In this document: in pieces, positions 51,501-60,293 of the stretch
Layout: every line of letters starts with the position of its first letter
Numbering within the stretch: the stretch's first letter is position 1
From: Streptomyces sp. NBC_00878
Lineage (GTDB): Bacteria; Actinomycetota; Actinomycetes; Streptomycetales; Streptomycetaceae
DNA length: 64,000 bases
Assembly (NCBI RefSeq): GCF_026341515.1
Contig: NZ_JAPEOK010000001.1
Span: 7,440,001 to 7,504,000, forward strand
Reading direction: 5' to 3'
Made by a program: the position numbers and the translations under genes
Notes under the pieces: model-generated
Seen by the model: the letters and a program-made list of their open reading frames with translations, nothing else
Database searches by the model: none
What the model was told of the DNA's origin: nothing

Positions 51501-53164
51501 GGTTTGGTGGTGGACGCCGCCTTGGCTGCCAGGCCCGACGGCGAGGGATAGCGCGTACCCCAGACATCGGCGAACGGGGCGTCGCCGTCGGGTGAGTTGG
51601 ACTGGTGGTACAGGGGGCGGCTCGGGTCGTTCTCGCCCAGGAAGTCGGCCATGGCGTAGTGCGCCTTGCCGAGTCCGGCCTCGTTGCCCGTGTCCCACAT
51701 CAGCACGCTGGGGTGGTTCTTGTCCCGCTCGTACATCGCCGTGAGGCGGTCCATGAACGCCTTCTGCCACTCGGGCCGTTCGGCCAGGCAGTTGGTCGGG
51801 CAGTTGTCGTGGTGGTGGGTCTCGATGTCCACCTCGTCGGCGATCCACAGGCCCTGAGTGTCGGCCAGTTCATACAGGTACGGGTCCGACGGGTAGTGCG
51901 AGGTGCGTACGGCGTTGATGTTGAGCCGCTTCATCAGGGAGACGTCGGACGCGGTGCGCTCGCGGGTCGCGTGGCGGCCGGTCTTCGCGTCGGTCTCGGC
52001 GCGGTTGGTGCCCTTCACCAGGATGCGCTCGCCGTTGACCAGGAGCTGTCTGTCCTTGATCTCGATGTCCCGGAAGCCGACCGGCTGGGTGGTGGTGTGG
52101 GTGACTCTGCCGTCGGGACCGGCGAGTTGGACGACCAGCGTGTAGAGGCTCGGGGTCTCGTCGGTCCACTTGGCCGGGGCCGTGACGTCCGCGCGGAGGG
52201 TGGCGGAGGCGGCACCGTTCCGCGGGTCCACCGTGCCGGACATCGTTGTCACCTCGCGGCCGCGCGGGTCGTACAGCGTGCCGGTGACCTTCCGCGTGCC
52301 GGAGGTCTCCTTCGCCGCGACGTCCACCTGGGCCGTGAGCCGCGCATCGCGGTATTGCGCGTCCAGGTCGGTGCCGATCGTGACGTCCCGCAGATAGGTC
52401 CTGGGCGTCGAGTACAGGTCGACCGAGCGGAAGATGCCCGCGAACCTCCACTGGTCGACGTCCTCCAGATGGGCCCCTGAACCCCAGCGGTGGACCTGGA
52501 GGGCGATGGTGTTCTTCCCTGCGTGCAGCCGTTTGCTGATGTCGAACTCGGCCGGGGTGTAGCCGCCCTGGTCATAGCCCACGTACGTGCCGTTGACCCA
52601 GAGCAGGTAGCCGCTCGTCACACCCTCGAAGCGGAGGAAGGTCTCACGGTCCTTCCAGTTCGTGGGCAGCTCGAACGTGCGCACATAGGCGCCGGTCGGG
52701 TTGATGTCGTGCGGCACCTTCGGCGGGTCGTCCGGGTACATCTCGGTCGGGATGTTGCGGAACACCGGATGATCGAGACCGTCCGTCTGCCACGTGTGCG
52801 GGACGCGAACGCTGCGCCAGCCGCTGCCGGCGGTGTTGTAACCCTCCTTGGAGAAGTCCTCGGGGACGTCCTCGGGACGGTCCGACATGTGCAGCTTCCA
52901 CGTCCCGTCGAGGGACTTGGTCCAGGGTCCGTCCGACTCTGCCGCCAGTGCGCTGCGGGTGTCGGCGTACGGGGTCAGCTCGGCGTGCGCCGGCTCCTGT
53001 CCTACGCCGGTCACCTCCGGATTCTCCAGCAGGGTGTAGACGTTCGACGGGGGAGTGGGGTCATCGGCGGCAATGGCGGACGTAACGGACGTCACCAACG
53101 TCCCTGCCAGTGCCAGAGCGGCGAGTCCTCGAAGTCTTCGTACGGTTCGGCGGAGTGGGGGCAT
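48581..53164 (-). CDS. large secreted GH2 beta-galactosidase with LamG and NPCBM domains
   Basis: The 1527-residue precursor starts at 53164 with a basic n-region and Sec signal (cut near AIAADDP). GH2 sugar-binding, immunoglobulin-like and TIM-barrel domains span about 75-610. The acid/base is Glu495 (DTGNEAGLG) and the nucleophile Glu560 (IIMGEYAHAMGNS). A concanavalin-like LamG domain (about 620-790) is inserted before the two C-terminal GH2 beta domains, which end near 1290. An NEW3 domain and an NPCBM domain (about 1400-1527) finish the protein. It probably trims galactosides from extracellular polysaccharide. A longer reading to 53266 would bury the signal peptide. Confidence 0.9.
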   Translation of the reverse strand: MPPLRRTVRRLRGLAALALAGTLVTSVTSAIAADDPTPPSNVYTLLENPEVTGVGQEPAHAELTPYADTRSALAAESDGPWTKSLDGTWKLHMSDRPEDVPEDFSKEGYNTAGSGWRSVRVPHTWQTDGLDHPVFRNIPTEMYPDDPPKVPHDINPTGAYVRTFELPTNWKDRETFLRFEGVTSGYLLWVNGTYVGYDQGGYTPAEFDISKRLHAGKNTIALQVHRWGSGAHLEDVDQWRFAGIFRSVDLYSTPRTYLRDVTIGTDLDAQYRDARLTAQVDVAAKETSGTRKVTGTLYDPRGREVTTMSGTVDPRNGAASATLRADVTAPAKWTDETPSLYTLVVQLAGPDGRVTHTTTQPVGFRDIEIKDRQLLVNGERILVKGTNRAETDAKTGRHATRERTASDVSLMKRLNINAVRTSHYPSDPYLYELADTQGLWIADEVDIETHHHDNCPTNCLAERPEWQKAFMDRLTAMYERDKNHPSVLMWDTGNEAGLGKAHYAMADFLGENDPSRPLYHQSNSPDGDAPFADVWGTRYPSPSGLAAKAASTTKPIIMGEYAHAMGNSLGNFREFWDVVRRYPQVQGGFIWDWAEQNITQPLITTPDSSGNDILSYITGKPDHVTGKSGKALELSGLDDFVEVYRDPDLDQVSDALTLDAWVKPADWTGDFTVIAKGNHSYALKMGDKDTLEFFVYGDGGWHTASADVPADWYGSWHRVSGTFDGTSVKLFVDGKQVAATDWAGTVAYSAQPVNIGRDPETGQENISTRMAHGTIDQVRVYHQALTPAQLDADPASQAVLALDFDRLTKKGEYDSYGSGTGGVDGVVSSDRTVQPEARAMAAVHAPIRITDADATDGKVTVLNERSFTGTRDLRLRWEITEGARVIDRGTRPLSLTPGERTDIRLTTPPANPKDADRQLTVEAVQVKDTAWARAGHTVAVEQFGIGGRQLAGVLPARSPGKVTATETPDRITVSGRGFTYAFDRKSGELTSMKAGGRELLSGGPELDAWRAPVSNEISSEDGPWRAAGLDRLRTDPGKVEVAERDGSVTVTVPSTVAAPGVKDSSFTQTIRYTVTGTGEVRIDHRAEAHGAARKVPYLPRIGLTLQLPDRYDEFTWYGRGPQENYNDREDGSPVGVYSTDADEQFSEYTRPQDYGNHEDVRWASLSDGRSGLLVSGTSQTFSAGVTPYEDLDRAAYPFALKRDPQGNTLHLDHAVSGVSETFHTVLPEYQVRPDQEYAYTLRLRPLTGDEARGGTPRGPVVCTPSAKLTAEDTGLPAGESTPGKLTVTNPCDRPLTDVSAAFDAPAGWSVDPGASPDIGDLAAGESASVDVVITRGDDAPDGRRPTVAAVSAASTGGARVRHEATVVVEGTPPPPRGDAPVSDLDFITADNGWGPVEKDTSNGESAPGDGKPLTIGGTSYDKGIGVHADSVVTVYLGGACSAFTAEIGLDDEVGDGGSTAFEVLADGKKVYGSEVLTGKDAAVSVRAPVAGAERLTLRVTDGGDGNAHDHADWGAATLHCRTGGSGS

Positions 53165-53475
53165 CCGGCGTACCGCCCTTCTGAGTGAGGCGAAACTGCT
53201 CCGAATCAAACAGAAGCGCACGCTACCGAGCAGCCTGAGGGGTGCCAAGAGGTACGACACGAACACTTTCCCCCGTCGGCAGCGCGGGCGGCGCCGGCGG
53301 AAACGGTCACTCCCGTAAGGGAGTTCACCTCCTTCTCCTCCGCCGCGGGGTCTGCATCACGCGCTCCGGTCACAGAGCTCCGACCTATCGGAAAACGGGC
53401 TCCCACAGCGACCTGACCGACCGGTCGAGTCGCGTTAGGGTTGGCCGCGGGGGAGAACGACAGGTAGGGGGCCCG
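53165..53475. other. 311-bp divergent promoter region
   Basis: This lies between the beta-galactosidase (leftward) and the LAL regulator (rightward). It contains a short perfect hairpin ACTCCC-GTAA-GGGAGT at 53309-53324. No gene is seen. It may hold both promoters. Confidence 0.45.
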
Positions 53476-56337
53476 ATGCCGCCGATTCGGACAAGGCTGC
53501 TTGGCCGGGATCAGACCTTGAACGCCATCGACACCCTTCTTGATCGCCTGCGCGGAGAGTTGTCGACCGATACGTCAGGACCCGAAGCCGGGGCGGCCGA
53601 GCGCACCCTGCTGGTGCTGGGCGAGCCGGGAATCGGCAAGACCTCGCTCCTGGAGGTCGCGGCCAAGCGCATCAACGACCAAGGCGGGCAGGCCCGTTGG
53701 GTTGTCGGCCGCTCCGAGGAGACCGGTCTCGCCTTCAGCGGACTCGACGCGCTTCTGCACCCGTGGCGCAGCAGCCTGGCCGACATCGACGCCGAGGACC
53801 GGCCGGTCCTCGAAGCCGCCCTGCGCGGGGGAGAGGCGGCCGGTGGCGGGACTCTCGCTCTGGCCGGAGCCCTGCTGCGCGTCCTGTCCCGGTGGGCCGA
53901 CTCAGGGCCGCTCCTCGTGATCATCGATGACCTGCAGTGGCTCGACCGGTCGACCCAGGACCTCCTGAGCCTGTGCGCCCGACGCCTCCAAGGTGAGCCT
54001 GTCGGCTTCCTCCTCGCGTCCCGCCCGGCAGGACTGCCGCCCGGCTGGATGCGCCAGAGCACACTTCATCGGCTGGAAAACCTCGACGACGTACAGGCCG
54101 CACGCCTGCTCGACTCTCTTGCGGTGCCACCGCAAGGCCGCACCCGCCGACAGGTGATGCGGCAGGCCGGGGGCAACCCGCTCGCCCTGGTCGAGTTCAC
54201 GCGCGCGGCAGCCACCCGCCCGGCCGGCGAGGAGCCGGCAGGCCTGGAACTCCCGCTCACCGAGCGCCTGGAGCAGCTCTTCGCCGCGGACCTCGATGCC
54301 CTGCCGGAGCCCGCACGCCGTCTGCTCCTGCTCGCCGCCGTCGCCGACCTGCCCGACATGGCCGCCATGGCGGAGATCCTCGGCGACGTCCGCCTGCCCG
54401 ACCCTCAGGACGCGCACGAGAGCTCGGACGATTCGCCCCCGCCTGCCCCGGGAACAGCTCTCGTCCTCGCCGGCCGGACGCAGGTCGCACGGGCCGCGGA
54501 CGAAGCCTGGTCCGCGGCAGAGAAAGCCGGACTGCTCGCCCTGCACCAGGGAGTGATCAGGTTCCGGCACCCCTTGGTCCGCTCAGCTGTGCTGGCCGCC
54601 GCACCGTTCGACCAGCGGTGCCAGGCGCACCGGCTGATCGCGTCCGTGCCCGACCTCGACGAGGACCGCCGGGCCTGGCACCGCGCCGCCGCCACGGTCA
54701 CCGCGGACGAAGCCGTTGCCGACGCCCTTGAGGCCACCGCGGAGCGCGCACGCGCCCGGGGCGGCTACGCGGCAGCCGCGACGACCCTGGAGCGGGCCGC
54801 CCAACTCAGCCCTCGCAAGGACGACCGGGTACGCCGCCTCAACGCTGCCGCCGAGTTCGCGATGCACGCCGGCCATCCGCGCTGGGTGGCGGAACTGACT
54901 TCCTTGGTGGCCGCCGACGCCGACACGGCCGAAGCCCGTGCGGAGGCCGACCAGTACGCCGGCTGGGCCTCGGCCCTGACCAGCCGGCACGTCGAGGCGA
55001 TGGACCGGCTGATGGCAGCAGCCGACGGCTGGGCGCCCGCCCACCCCGAACGGGTCGTCGAAGCGCTCGGAACCGCGGCAACGGTCGCCTACATCAGCGG
55101 CGACCCACGCTTCCGCGAAGCCATCCTCGGCCGCTACCGGCGTCTCTCCCTCCGAGGCCCCGACCACTGCACGGCGTGGATCCTCGGCGGCTGCGATCCG
55201 CTCGGTTCGCGCGACGAAGCACTCGCTCATCTGCGCCACGCAGCCGCCCAGGACGACAAGCCGCTCGGGGCGTACCCGATGCTCGGTGCCGCCGCGTGGG
55301 CCCTGGACGAGACCGAGATGGCCGTGCAACTGCTCGGCACCCACCTCGAGATCCAGCGCCAGGCGGCCACCGCGGGATCGAACGCCACCGTGGCCTCCGC
55401 TCACGCGATAGCCCTGTTCGAGGCCGGCCGCTGGGCCGCCGCCCTCGCGGGGGTGGGCGAGGCCGATCGCGCAGCCGCCGTCGGCGGGCTGGAGCTCGCC
55501 ACAGTCAGCAGCCATATTCTCGCCGCTGCGCTCGCCGCCGTTCGCGGGGACAGCCGGCGCGCCAAGCAGACGCTCGCCGACGCCACCCACGACTTCGACC
55601 TGCGAGGAACACGTGTCTTCGAGGCGCGCACCCGCCAGGCGAGCGCGCTGGCCGCACTCGCCGAAGGCGATCACCACGCCGCCTACTTCCACCTCAGCCG
55701 GCTCTTCCACCGCGACGGCAGCCCCGTACACTTCCACAGCTCCTTCCACGGACTCGCCGACCTGGCGGCGAGCGCCGTGCGTATCGGCCGGTCCAAGGAG
55801 GCGCAGGCCACCCTGGACGCAGCGATGGGGCAACTGCCCGCCAACACCTCGTTGAGACTGCGTCTCATCCTGTGCCGAGCCCGGGGCATTCTGGCCGACG
55901 AGGCCGCCCATGCCGAAGATCTTCTCCGTGAGGCGGCGTTCGACCCGGGCGGCGACCAGTGGCCCTTCGAGCGCGCCCTCGCTCTCGCCGACCTGGGTGA
56001 GTGGCTGCGCCGCCGTCAGCGGCCGGTTGACGCCCGTGTTCCCCTGAGCGAGGCACTGGAGCTCTTCCAAGGCCTCGGGGCGACCCCCTGGGGTACCCGT
56101 ACGGCCGCGGAGCTGCGGGCCACCGGTGTCGACACGGCCGAGGCGCGACAGCGGGACGCGACCATGGAACTCACCCCTCAGCAACTGGCCATCGTCCAGC
56201 TCGCCGCTCAAGGGTTGTCCAACAAGGAGATCGCGGCCCGGCTGTTCCTGTCCCCCCGCACCGTCGGCTTCCACCTCAATCGGGTGTTCCCCAAGCTCGG
56301 TGTCACCTCACGCTTCCAGCTACGGGACTTCGTCTAG
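53476..56337 (+). CDS. LAL-family (large ATP-binding LuxR) regulator 1
   Basis: A 953-residue regulator. An N-terminal AAA-type ATPase has Walker A LGEPGIGKTS (residues 48-57) and Walker B LLVIIDDLQWLD. A long helical TPR-like middle follows, and a C-terminal LuxR helix-turn-helix (about 890-953, LTPQQLAIVQLAAQGLSNKE and LFLSPRTVGFHLNRVF) ends the protein. Such proteins integrate ATP and a small ligand to activate genes, often for secondary metabolism or sugar use. It is divergent from the beta-galactosidase gene and is followed by a second LAL gene. The start is the ATG at 53476. Confidence 0.92.
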   Translation: MPPIRTRLLGRDQTLNAIDTLLDRLRGELSTDTSGPEAGAAERTLLVLGEPGIGKTSLLEVAAKRINDQGGQARWVVGRSEETGLAFSGLDALLHPWRSSLADIDAEDRPVLEAALRGGEAAGGGTLALAGALLRVLSRWADSGPLLVIIDDLQWLDRSTQDLLSLCARRLQGEPVGFLLASRPAGLPPGWMRQSTLHRLENLDDVQAARLLDSLAVPPQGRTRRQVMRQAGGNPLALVEFTRAAATRPAGEEPAGLELPLTERLEQLFAADLDALPEPARRLLLLAAVADLPDMAAMAEILGDVRLPDPQDAHESSDDSPPPAPGTALVLAGRTQVARAADEAWSAAEKAGLLALHQGVIRFRHPLVRSAVLAAAPFDQRCQAHRLIASVPDLDEDRRAWHRAAATVTADEAVADALEATAERARARGGYAAAATTLERAAQLSPRKDDRVRRLNAAAEFAMHAGHPRWVAELTSLVAADADTAEARAEADQYAGWASALTSRHVEAMDRLMAAADGWAPAHPERVVEALGTAATVAYISGDPRFREAILGRYRRLSLRGPDHCTAWILGGCDPLGSRDEALAHLRHAAAQDDKPLGAYPMLGAAAWALDETEMAVQLLGTHLEIQRQAATAGSNATVASAHAIALFEAGRWAAALAGVGEADRAAAVGGLELATVSSHILAAALAAVRGDSRRAKQTLADATHDFDLRGTRVFEARTRQASALAALAEGDHHAAYFHLSRLFHRDGSPVHFHSSFHGLADLAASAVRIGRSKEAQATLDAAMGQLPANTSLRLRLILCRARGILADEAAHAEDLLREAAFDPGGDQWPFERALALADLGEWLRRRQRPVDARVPLSEALELFQGLGATPWGTRTAAELRATGVDTAEARQRDATMELTPQQLAIVQLAAQGLSNKEIAARLFLSPRTVGFHLNRVFPKLGVTSRFQLRDFV

Positions 56338-56343
56338 CCCGGT

Positions 56344-56386
56344 GGGCGCCCCAGGTCAGGTCTTCTGACAGAAGCGGTCGGCGCCC
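56344..56386. terminator. weak hairpin after first LAL gene
   Basis: GGGCGCC and GGCGCCC form a 7-bp stem around a loop that includes a small TTCTG-A-CAGAA hairpin, 6 bp after the stop codon. It could terminate the first regulator, though the next gene is close. Confidence 0.35.
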
Positions 56387-56529
56387 CCGTCGTCACAAGC
56401 TGATCGCATCCCTTCCACCGGAGGCCGGAAGCCCGAGCGGCGTGACGGCCCAGCCCTGGCGTGTCCGCACGGACAGCCCGGGACGGTGGAGCACGACAGC
56501 TTCGCAGAAGTGGGGGGCAGGGCGTGGCC

Positions 56530-59361
56530 ATGCACCTGACGACGGAGACTGGAGAACAGGAACCTCCAGGGGACGAGCAGTATGCGATCGCTCGCGACGA
56601 TCCCGGTGAGGCGTTGGTCGGCCGTGAGGCCGACCTGCGGCGTATTGACTCCTTCCTCAAAGGCGTTTCGGCCGTCGGCGGCACGTTGCTGATCTCCGGG
56701 GAGCCGGGGGTGGGGAAGACCGCGCTGCTCGCCGCGGCCGTGTCCCGAGCGGCGGACGCCGCCGTCCCCGCCTTGCACGCGACAGGAGTGCAGTTCGAAG
56801 CCCACATCGGTTTCAGCGGTCTCCAGCAACTCCTCCAGCCGGTGATGAGCGAGGTCGACGCACTCGGCCAGGTGCACAAAGAGGCCCTGACGGTCGCCCT
56901 GGGGCAGGGCAGCGGTCCGGCGCCCGCACACCTGCGCGTGGCTCGGGCGCTTCTCGCGCTCCTGAGACAACTGACGTGCGAGCAGCCGTTGTTGCTGATC
57001 CTCGACGATCTGCAGTGGATGGATCCCGCCAGCACGGTGGTCCTGGGACTGGTGGCCCGTCGACTGCTGGGTACGAAGGTCGGCCTGCTGTGTGCGGAGC
57101 GACCGGGGGCGGACAGCTTCTTCGACCACGCGGGCCTTCCCGTTCACATCCTTGAGCCGCTCGACGACCAGGCCGCCGACACGCTGCTGGTCAGCCGCTA
57201 CCCGGCGCTGGCTCCCCGGGTCCGGCAGCGCCTGATGGCCCAGGCACAGGGCAACCCCCTGGCCCTGCTCGAACTGCCCGTGTGCCTGAGCGATTCCCAG
57301 CGCAGGGCGTCGGAGGCACTCCCCGGGCACCTTCCCATGAGCAGCCGTCTGCAGGCGGCGTTCGCCTCACGCGTCAGCGCCCTTCCGGCGGTCACGCGGT
57401 ACCTTCTGCTGCTCGCCGCCCTTGAGGGCACCGGAGATCTGCACGTTCTGCACGCCGCCGTGGCGGGCCGGTGCGGCCTGAAGCAACTCGGGCCCGCCGA
57501 GCGCGCCCAGCTGATACGGGTCGACGACCGCGCCGGACATCTGACGTTCCGTCATCCACTGACCCGCGCGGCCGTGGTCGACCTGTCCACGAGCGATCAG
57601 CGCCGCAACGCGCACCTCGCTCTTGCCCGCCCCCTGTCCGCTCAGCCCGAGCGGCAGGCCTGGCACCTCGGTCAGGCCACCGTGGTTCCCGACGAGGAGG
57701 TGGCCGCGCTGCTGGAGCGGGCCGCGCGCAGTATGAGCCGCCGTGGCGACGGCGCCGTCGCGATCGCTTCGCTGCTGCGTGCCGCGGACCTGAGCCCCGA
57801 CGGTGCACAGCGTGCCCGCAGGCTGGCAGAGGCCGCATACCTCGGCGCCAACATCACGGGAGACCTCCACGAAGTCCCGCGGCTGCTCGACCACGCACAC
57901 CGGGCGGCACCCGGCCCCGGGCCCCTGGCCGCTGCCGTCGCGAGCTCCGCCTATCTGCTCAACGAATCGGGCGACATCGACACCGCGCACCGACTGCTCA
58001 GTTCCGCCGTCGCCATGCAGCCCGCGCCGTACGAGCCCCGGGACTCAACCCTCGGCGAGGCACTCCACACGCTGCTCCTGGTCTGCTTCTTCGGCGGCCG
58101 GCCGGAGTTGTGGCAGCCGCTGGACGCCGCGCTGGAGAAGTTCGCCGCGGACCCGGGCATCCTGGCCGTCACGAGGGCGACCTTCGCCGACCCGGTCCGC
58201 TGCGGGCCGCACCACCTGGAGCAGCTCGACAGGGCCATCGCGGAGCTCGCCCACGAGTCCGACCCCATCAAGATCGTTCGGGTGGGCATCGCGTCCGCCT
58301 ATGTCGACCGGCTCGGCGGCTGCACCGAGGCGCTCACGCGGGTGGCCGAGGCCGGGCGCAAAGGGGAGGCGGTCGCGGCGGCGATCGAGGCGCTCTTCCT
58401 GCTCGGCAACCACGCGCTGCACACCGGGCAGTGGGAGGAGCTGAACCGCCTGGCCAACGAGGGGCTGGCCTTGTGCCATGACTACGGCTACCCGATGCTG
58501 GCGTTGCCCGGGAGCTACCTTCGTGCTGCCTGGGCCGCGATCCGCGGCGACTACGCCGCCACCGACACCCTGACCGGCGAAATGGACCAGTGGGCCGGGC
58601 CGCGGCGTGCCGGTGTCGTGCGCTTCTACGTCGCACACGCCCGGACCCTGGCGGCGCTCGGCCGAGGAGCGTTCGAGGAGGCCTACCGGCAGGCAACGAC
58701 TGTCGCGCCCGCAGGTGTCTTTCCGGCGTTCGTCCCGCACGCTCTGTGGCTGCTGATGGACCTCACGGAAGCCGCCGTGCGCACCGGCCGCCGCAGTGAG
58801 GCCCAGGCGCACGTCGCCGCCGCCCGCAAGGCCGGCCTCGACGCCATCTCACCGAGACTGAAGACGCTGCTGCTCGCCTCGGCCGGACTCTCCGCCGACA
58901 GTGGTGAGGGCGCCTTGTTCGAGCAGGCGCTGGCCGTGCCCGGGGCCGAGCGTTGGCCCTTCGACCTGGCCCGGGTCCACCTTTACTACGGGGAGCACCT
59001 GCGCCGCGTCAAAGCCACCACCGAGGCCCGGCTCCACCTGGCTGCCGCGGTGGACACGTTCCAGCGACTCGGCGCGGTCCCCTGGGCCGGTCGCGCAGCC
59101 CAGGAACTGCGCGCCACCGGTGGCCACCGAGAGGGCGGTTCGCCTTCCTCGGGAACCCCCCTGACGCCCCAGCAGGGGGAAATCGCGAAACTCGCGGCCG
59201 CCGGTTTCACCAACAAGGAGATCGGCGAGCGTCTGTTCCTCTCACCGCGCACCGTCTCCACCCATCTCTACCAGCTCTTCCCCAAGCTCGGAGTGACCTC
59301 CCGAGCAGCCCTGCGCGACGCGCTCGACCAGTTGGAGGACGTTGGTCCCGCTTCTTCCTGA
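56530..59361 (+). CDS. LAL-family regulator 2
   Basis: A 943-residue LAL protein with Walker A SGEPGVGKTA (56-65), Walker B LLLILDDLQWMD, a long helical middle, and a C-terminal LuxR domain (LTPQQGEIAKLAAAGFTNKE and LFLSPRTVSTHLYQLF). It is related to the upstream LAL gene but is not a recent copy. The start could be the ATG at 56530 or a GTG 6 bp earlier; a GGGG run lies before both. Two paralogous alpha/beta hydrolase genes follow at once, with palindromes in the short gap, so it may activate them. Confidence 0.92.
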   Translation: MHLTTETGEQEPPGDEQYAIARDDPGEALVGREADLRRIDSFLKGVSAVGGTLLISGEPGVGKTALLAAAVSRAADAAVPALHATGVQFEAHIGFSGLQQLLQPVMSEVDALGQVHKEALTVALGQGSGPAPAHLRVARALLALLRQLTCEQPLLLILDDLQWMDPASTVVLGLVARRLLGTKVGLLCAERPGADSFFDHAGLPVHILEPLDDQAADTLLVSRYPALAPRVRQRLMAQAQGNPLALLELPVCLSDSQRRASEALPGHLPMSSRLQAAFASRVSALPAVTRYLLLLAALEGTGDLHVLHAAVAGRCGLKQLGPAERAQLIRVDDRAGHLTFRHPLTRAAVVDLSTSDQRRNAHLALARPLSAQPERQAWHLGQATVVPDEEVAALLERAARSMSRRGDGAVAIASLLRAADLSPDGAQRARRLAEAAYLGANITGDLHEVPRLLDHAHRAAPGPGPLAAAVASSAYLLNESGDIDTAHRLLSSAVAMQPAPYEPRDSTLGEALHTLLLVCFFGGRPELWQPLDAALEKFAADPGILAVTRATFADPVRCGPHHLEQLDRAIAELAHESDPIKIVRVGIASAYVDRLGGCTEALTRVAEAGRKGEAVAAAIEALFLLGNHALHTGQWEELNRLANEGLALCHDYGYPMLALPGSYLRAAWAAIRGDYAATDTLTGEMDQWAGPRRAGVVRFYVAHARTLAALGRGAFEEAYRQATTVAPAGVFPAFVPHALWLLMDLTEAAVRTGRRSEAQAHVAAARKAGLDAISPRLKTLLLASAGLSADSGEGALFEQALAVPGAERWPFDLARVHLYYGEHLRRVKATTEARLHLAAAVDTFQRLGAVPWAGRAAQELRATGGHREGGSPSSGTPLTPQQGEIAKLAAAGFTNKEIGERLFLSPRTVSTHLYQLFPKLGVTSRAALRDALDQLEDVGPASS

Positions 59362-59365
59362 ACTA

Positions 59366-59424
59366 CGTCACATGACGGAATCGGCGAGGTCGTCGTCACT
59401 TCTAGCGTCGTTCACGTGACGTCA
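59366..59424. promoter_or_regulatory. CGTCAC/TGACG palindromes before hydrolase genes
   Basis: CGTCA-CA-TGACG (59366-59377) and overlapping CACGTG and TGACGTCA (59413-59424) lie in the 90-bp gap between the second LAL gene and the first hydrolase gene. They share the TGACG half-site and are candidate LuxR or bZIP-like operator sequences. Confidence 0.5.
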
Positions 59425-59450
59425 TCAGTCCGATGAATCCAGGAGAGATG

Positions 59451-60143
59451 ATGAGTGAGAAGGCGCAGTCCAAGAACGTTGTCCTGGTCCACGGCGGTTT
59501 CGTGGACGGTTCCGGATGGCAGGGGGTGCACGAGGCGCTGAGCAGCGAAGGCTACCGCGTCAGCATCGTGCAGAACCCGACGCTGTCCCTCGACGGTGAC
59601 GTCGCCGCGACGCACCAGGTCCTCGACGCCCTCGACGGGCCGGCCGTCCTGGTCGGGCACTCCTACGGCGGCGTCGTGATCACGGAGGCCGGCAACCACG
59701 AGAAGGTCTCCAGCCTCGTCTACATCGCGGCATTCGCCCCGGACAAGGGCGAGTCGGTGAGCAGCCTCATCGCCGACCCGCCGCCCGGAGCCCCGGTGCC
59801 GCCGATCCTGCCGCCGCGGGACGGCTTCCTGTTCCTGGACCGGGACAAGTTCGCCGCTTCATTCGCCGCGGACGTTCCGGCCGACCTGGCGGCCTTCATG
59901 GCCGATTCCCAGGTCCCCTGGGGCGTCGACGCTCTCAACGGGGCCGCGTCCCGGCCTGCCTGGCGGACCAAGCCCAGCTGGTACCTCGTGGCCACCGAGG
60001 ACCGCATGATCCCGCCGCCGGCGCAGCGGGCGATGTCCGAGCGGCTCGGGGCGACGACCGTGGAGGTCCCCGGCAGCCACTCCGTGTATCTGTCCCAGCC
60101 CGACGCGGTCGCCGACCTGATCAGGCAGGCGTCCGGCGCGTAG
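59451..60143 (+). CDS. alpha/beta hydrolase, paralogue 1 (cytoplasmic)
   Basis: A 230-residue alpha/beta-hydrolase: oxyanion-region NVVLVHGGFVDGSGW near residue 10, nucleophile Ser in LVGHSYGGVV (about 70-80), and His in VEVPGSHSVYLS near the end. The AFAPDKGESVSSL motif is shared with the next gene. No signal peptide is present. The ATG at 59451 is 8 bp after AGGAG. Its substrate, probably an ester, is not indicated by sequence. Confidence 0.9.
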   Translation: MSEKAQSKNVVLVHGGFVDGSGWQGVHEALSSEGYRVSIVQNPTLSLDGDVAATHQVLDALDGPAVLVGHSYGGVVITEAGNHEKVSSLVYIAAFAPDKGESVSSLIADPPPGAPVPPILPPRDGFLFLDRDKFAASFAADVPADLAAFMADSQVPWGVDALNGAASRPAWRTKPSWYLVATEDRMIPPPAQRAMSERLGATTVEVPGSHSVYLSQPDAVADLIRQASGA

Positions 60144-60293
60144 CCGTGGGTCCGCGCCCGGTGGCCGACGCGTCGTCGGACACTCCCAGGGCAGCGCATG
60201 GCCCGCGACAACTCAGTAGCGCCGCGGCTGCGGGTCCCAGGGGGATCTGCGGCCGTACGCGCCGCCCAACCGGCAACAACCCAGGAGAACGAA

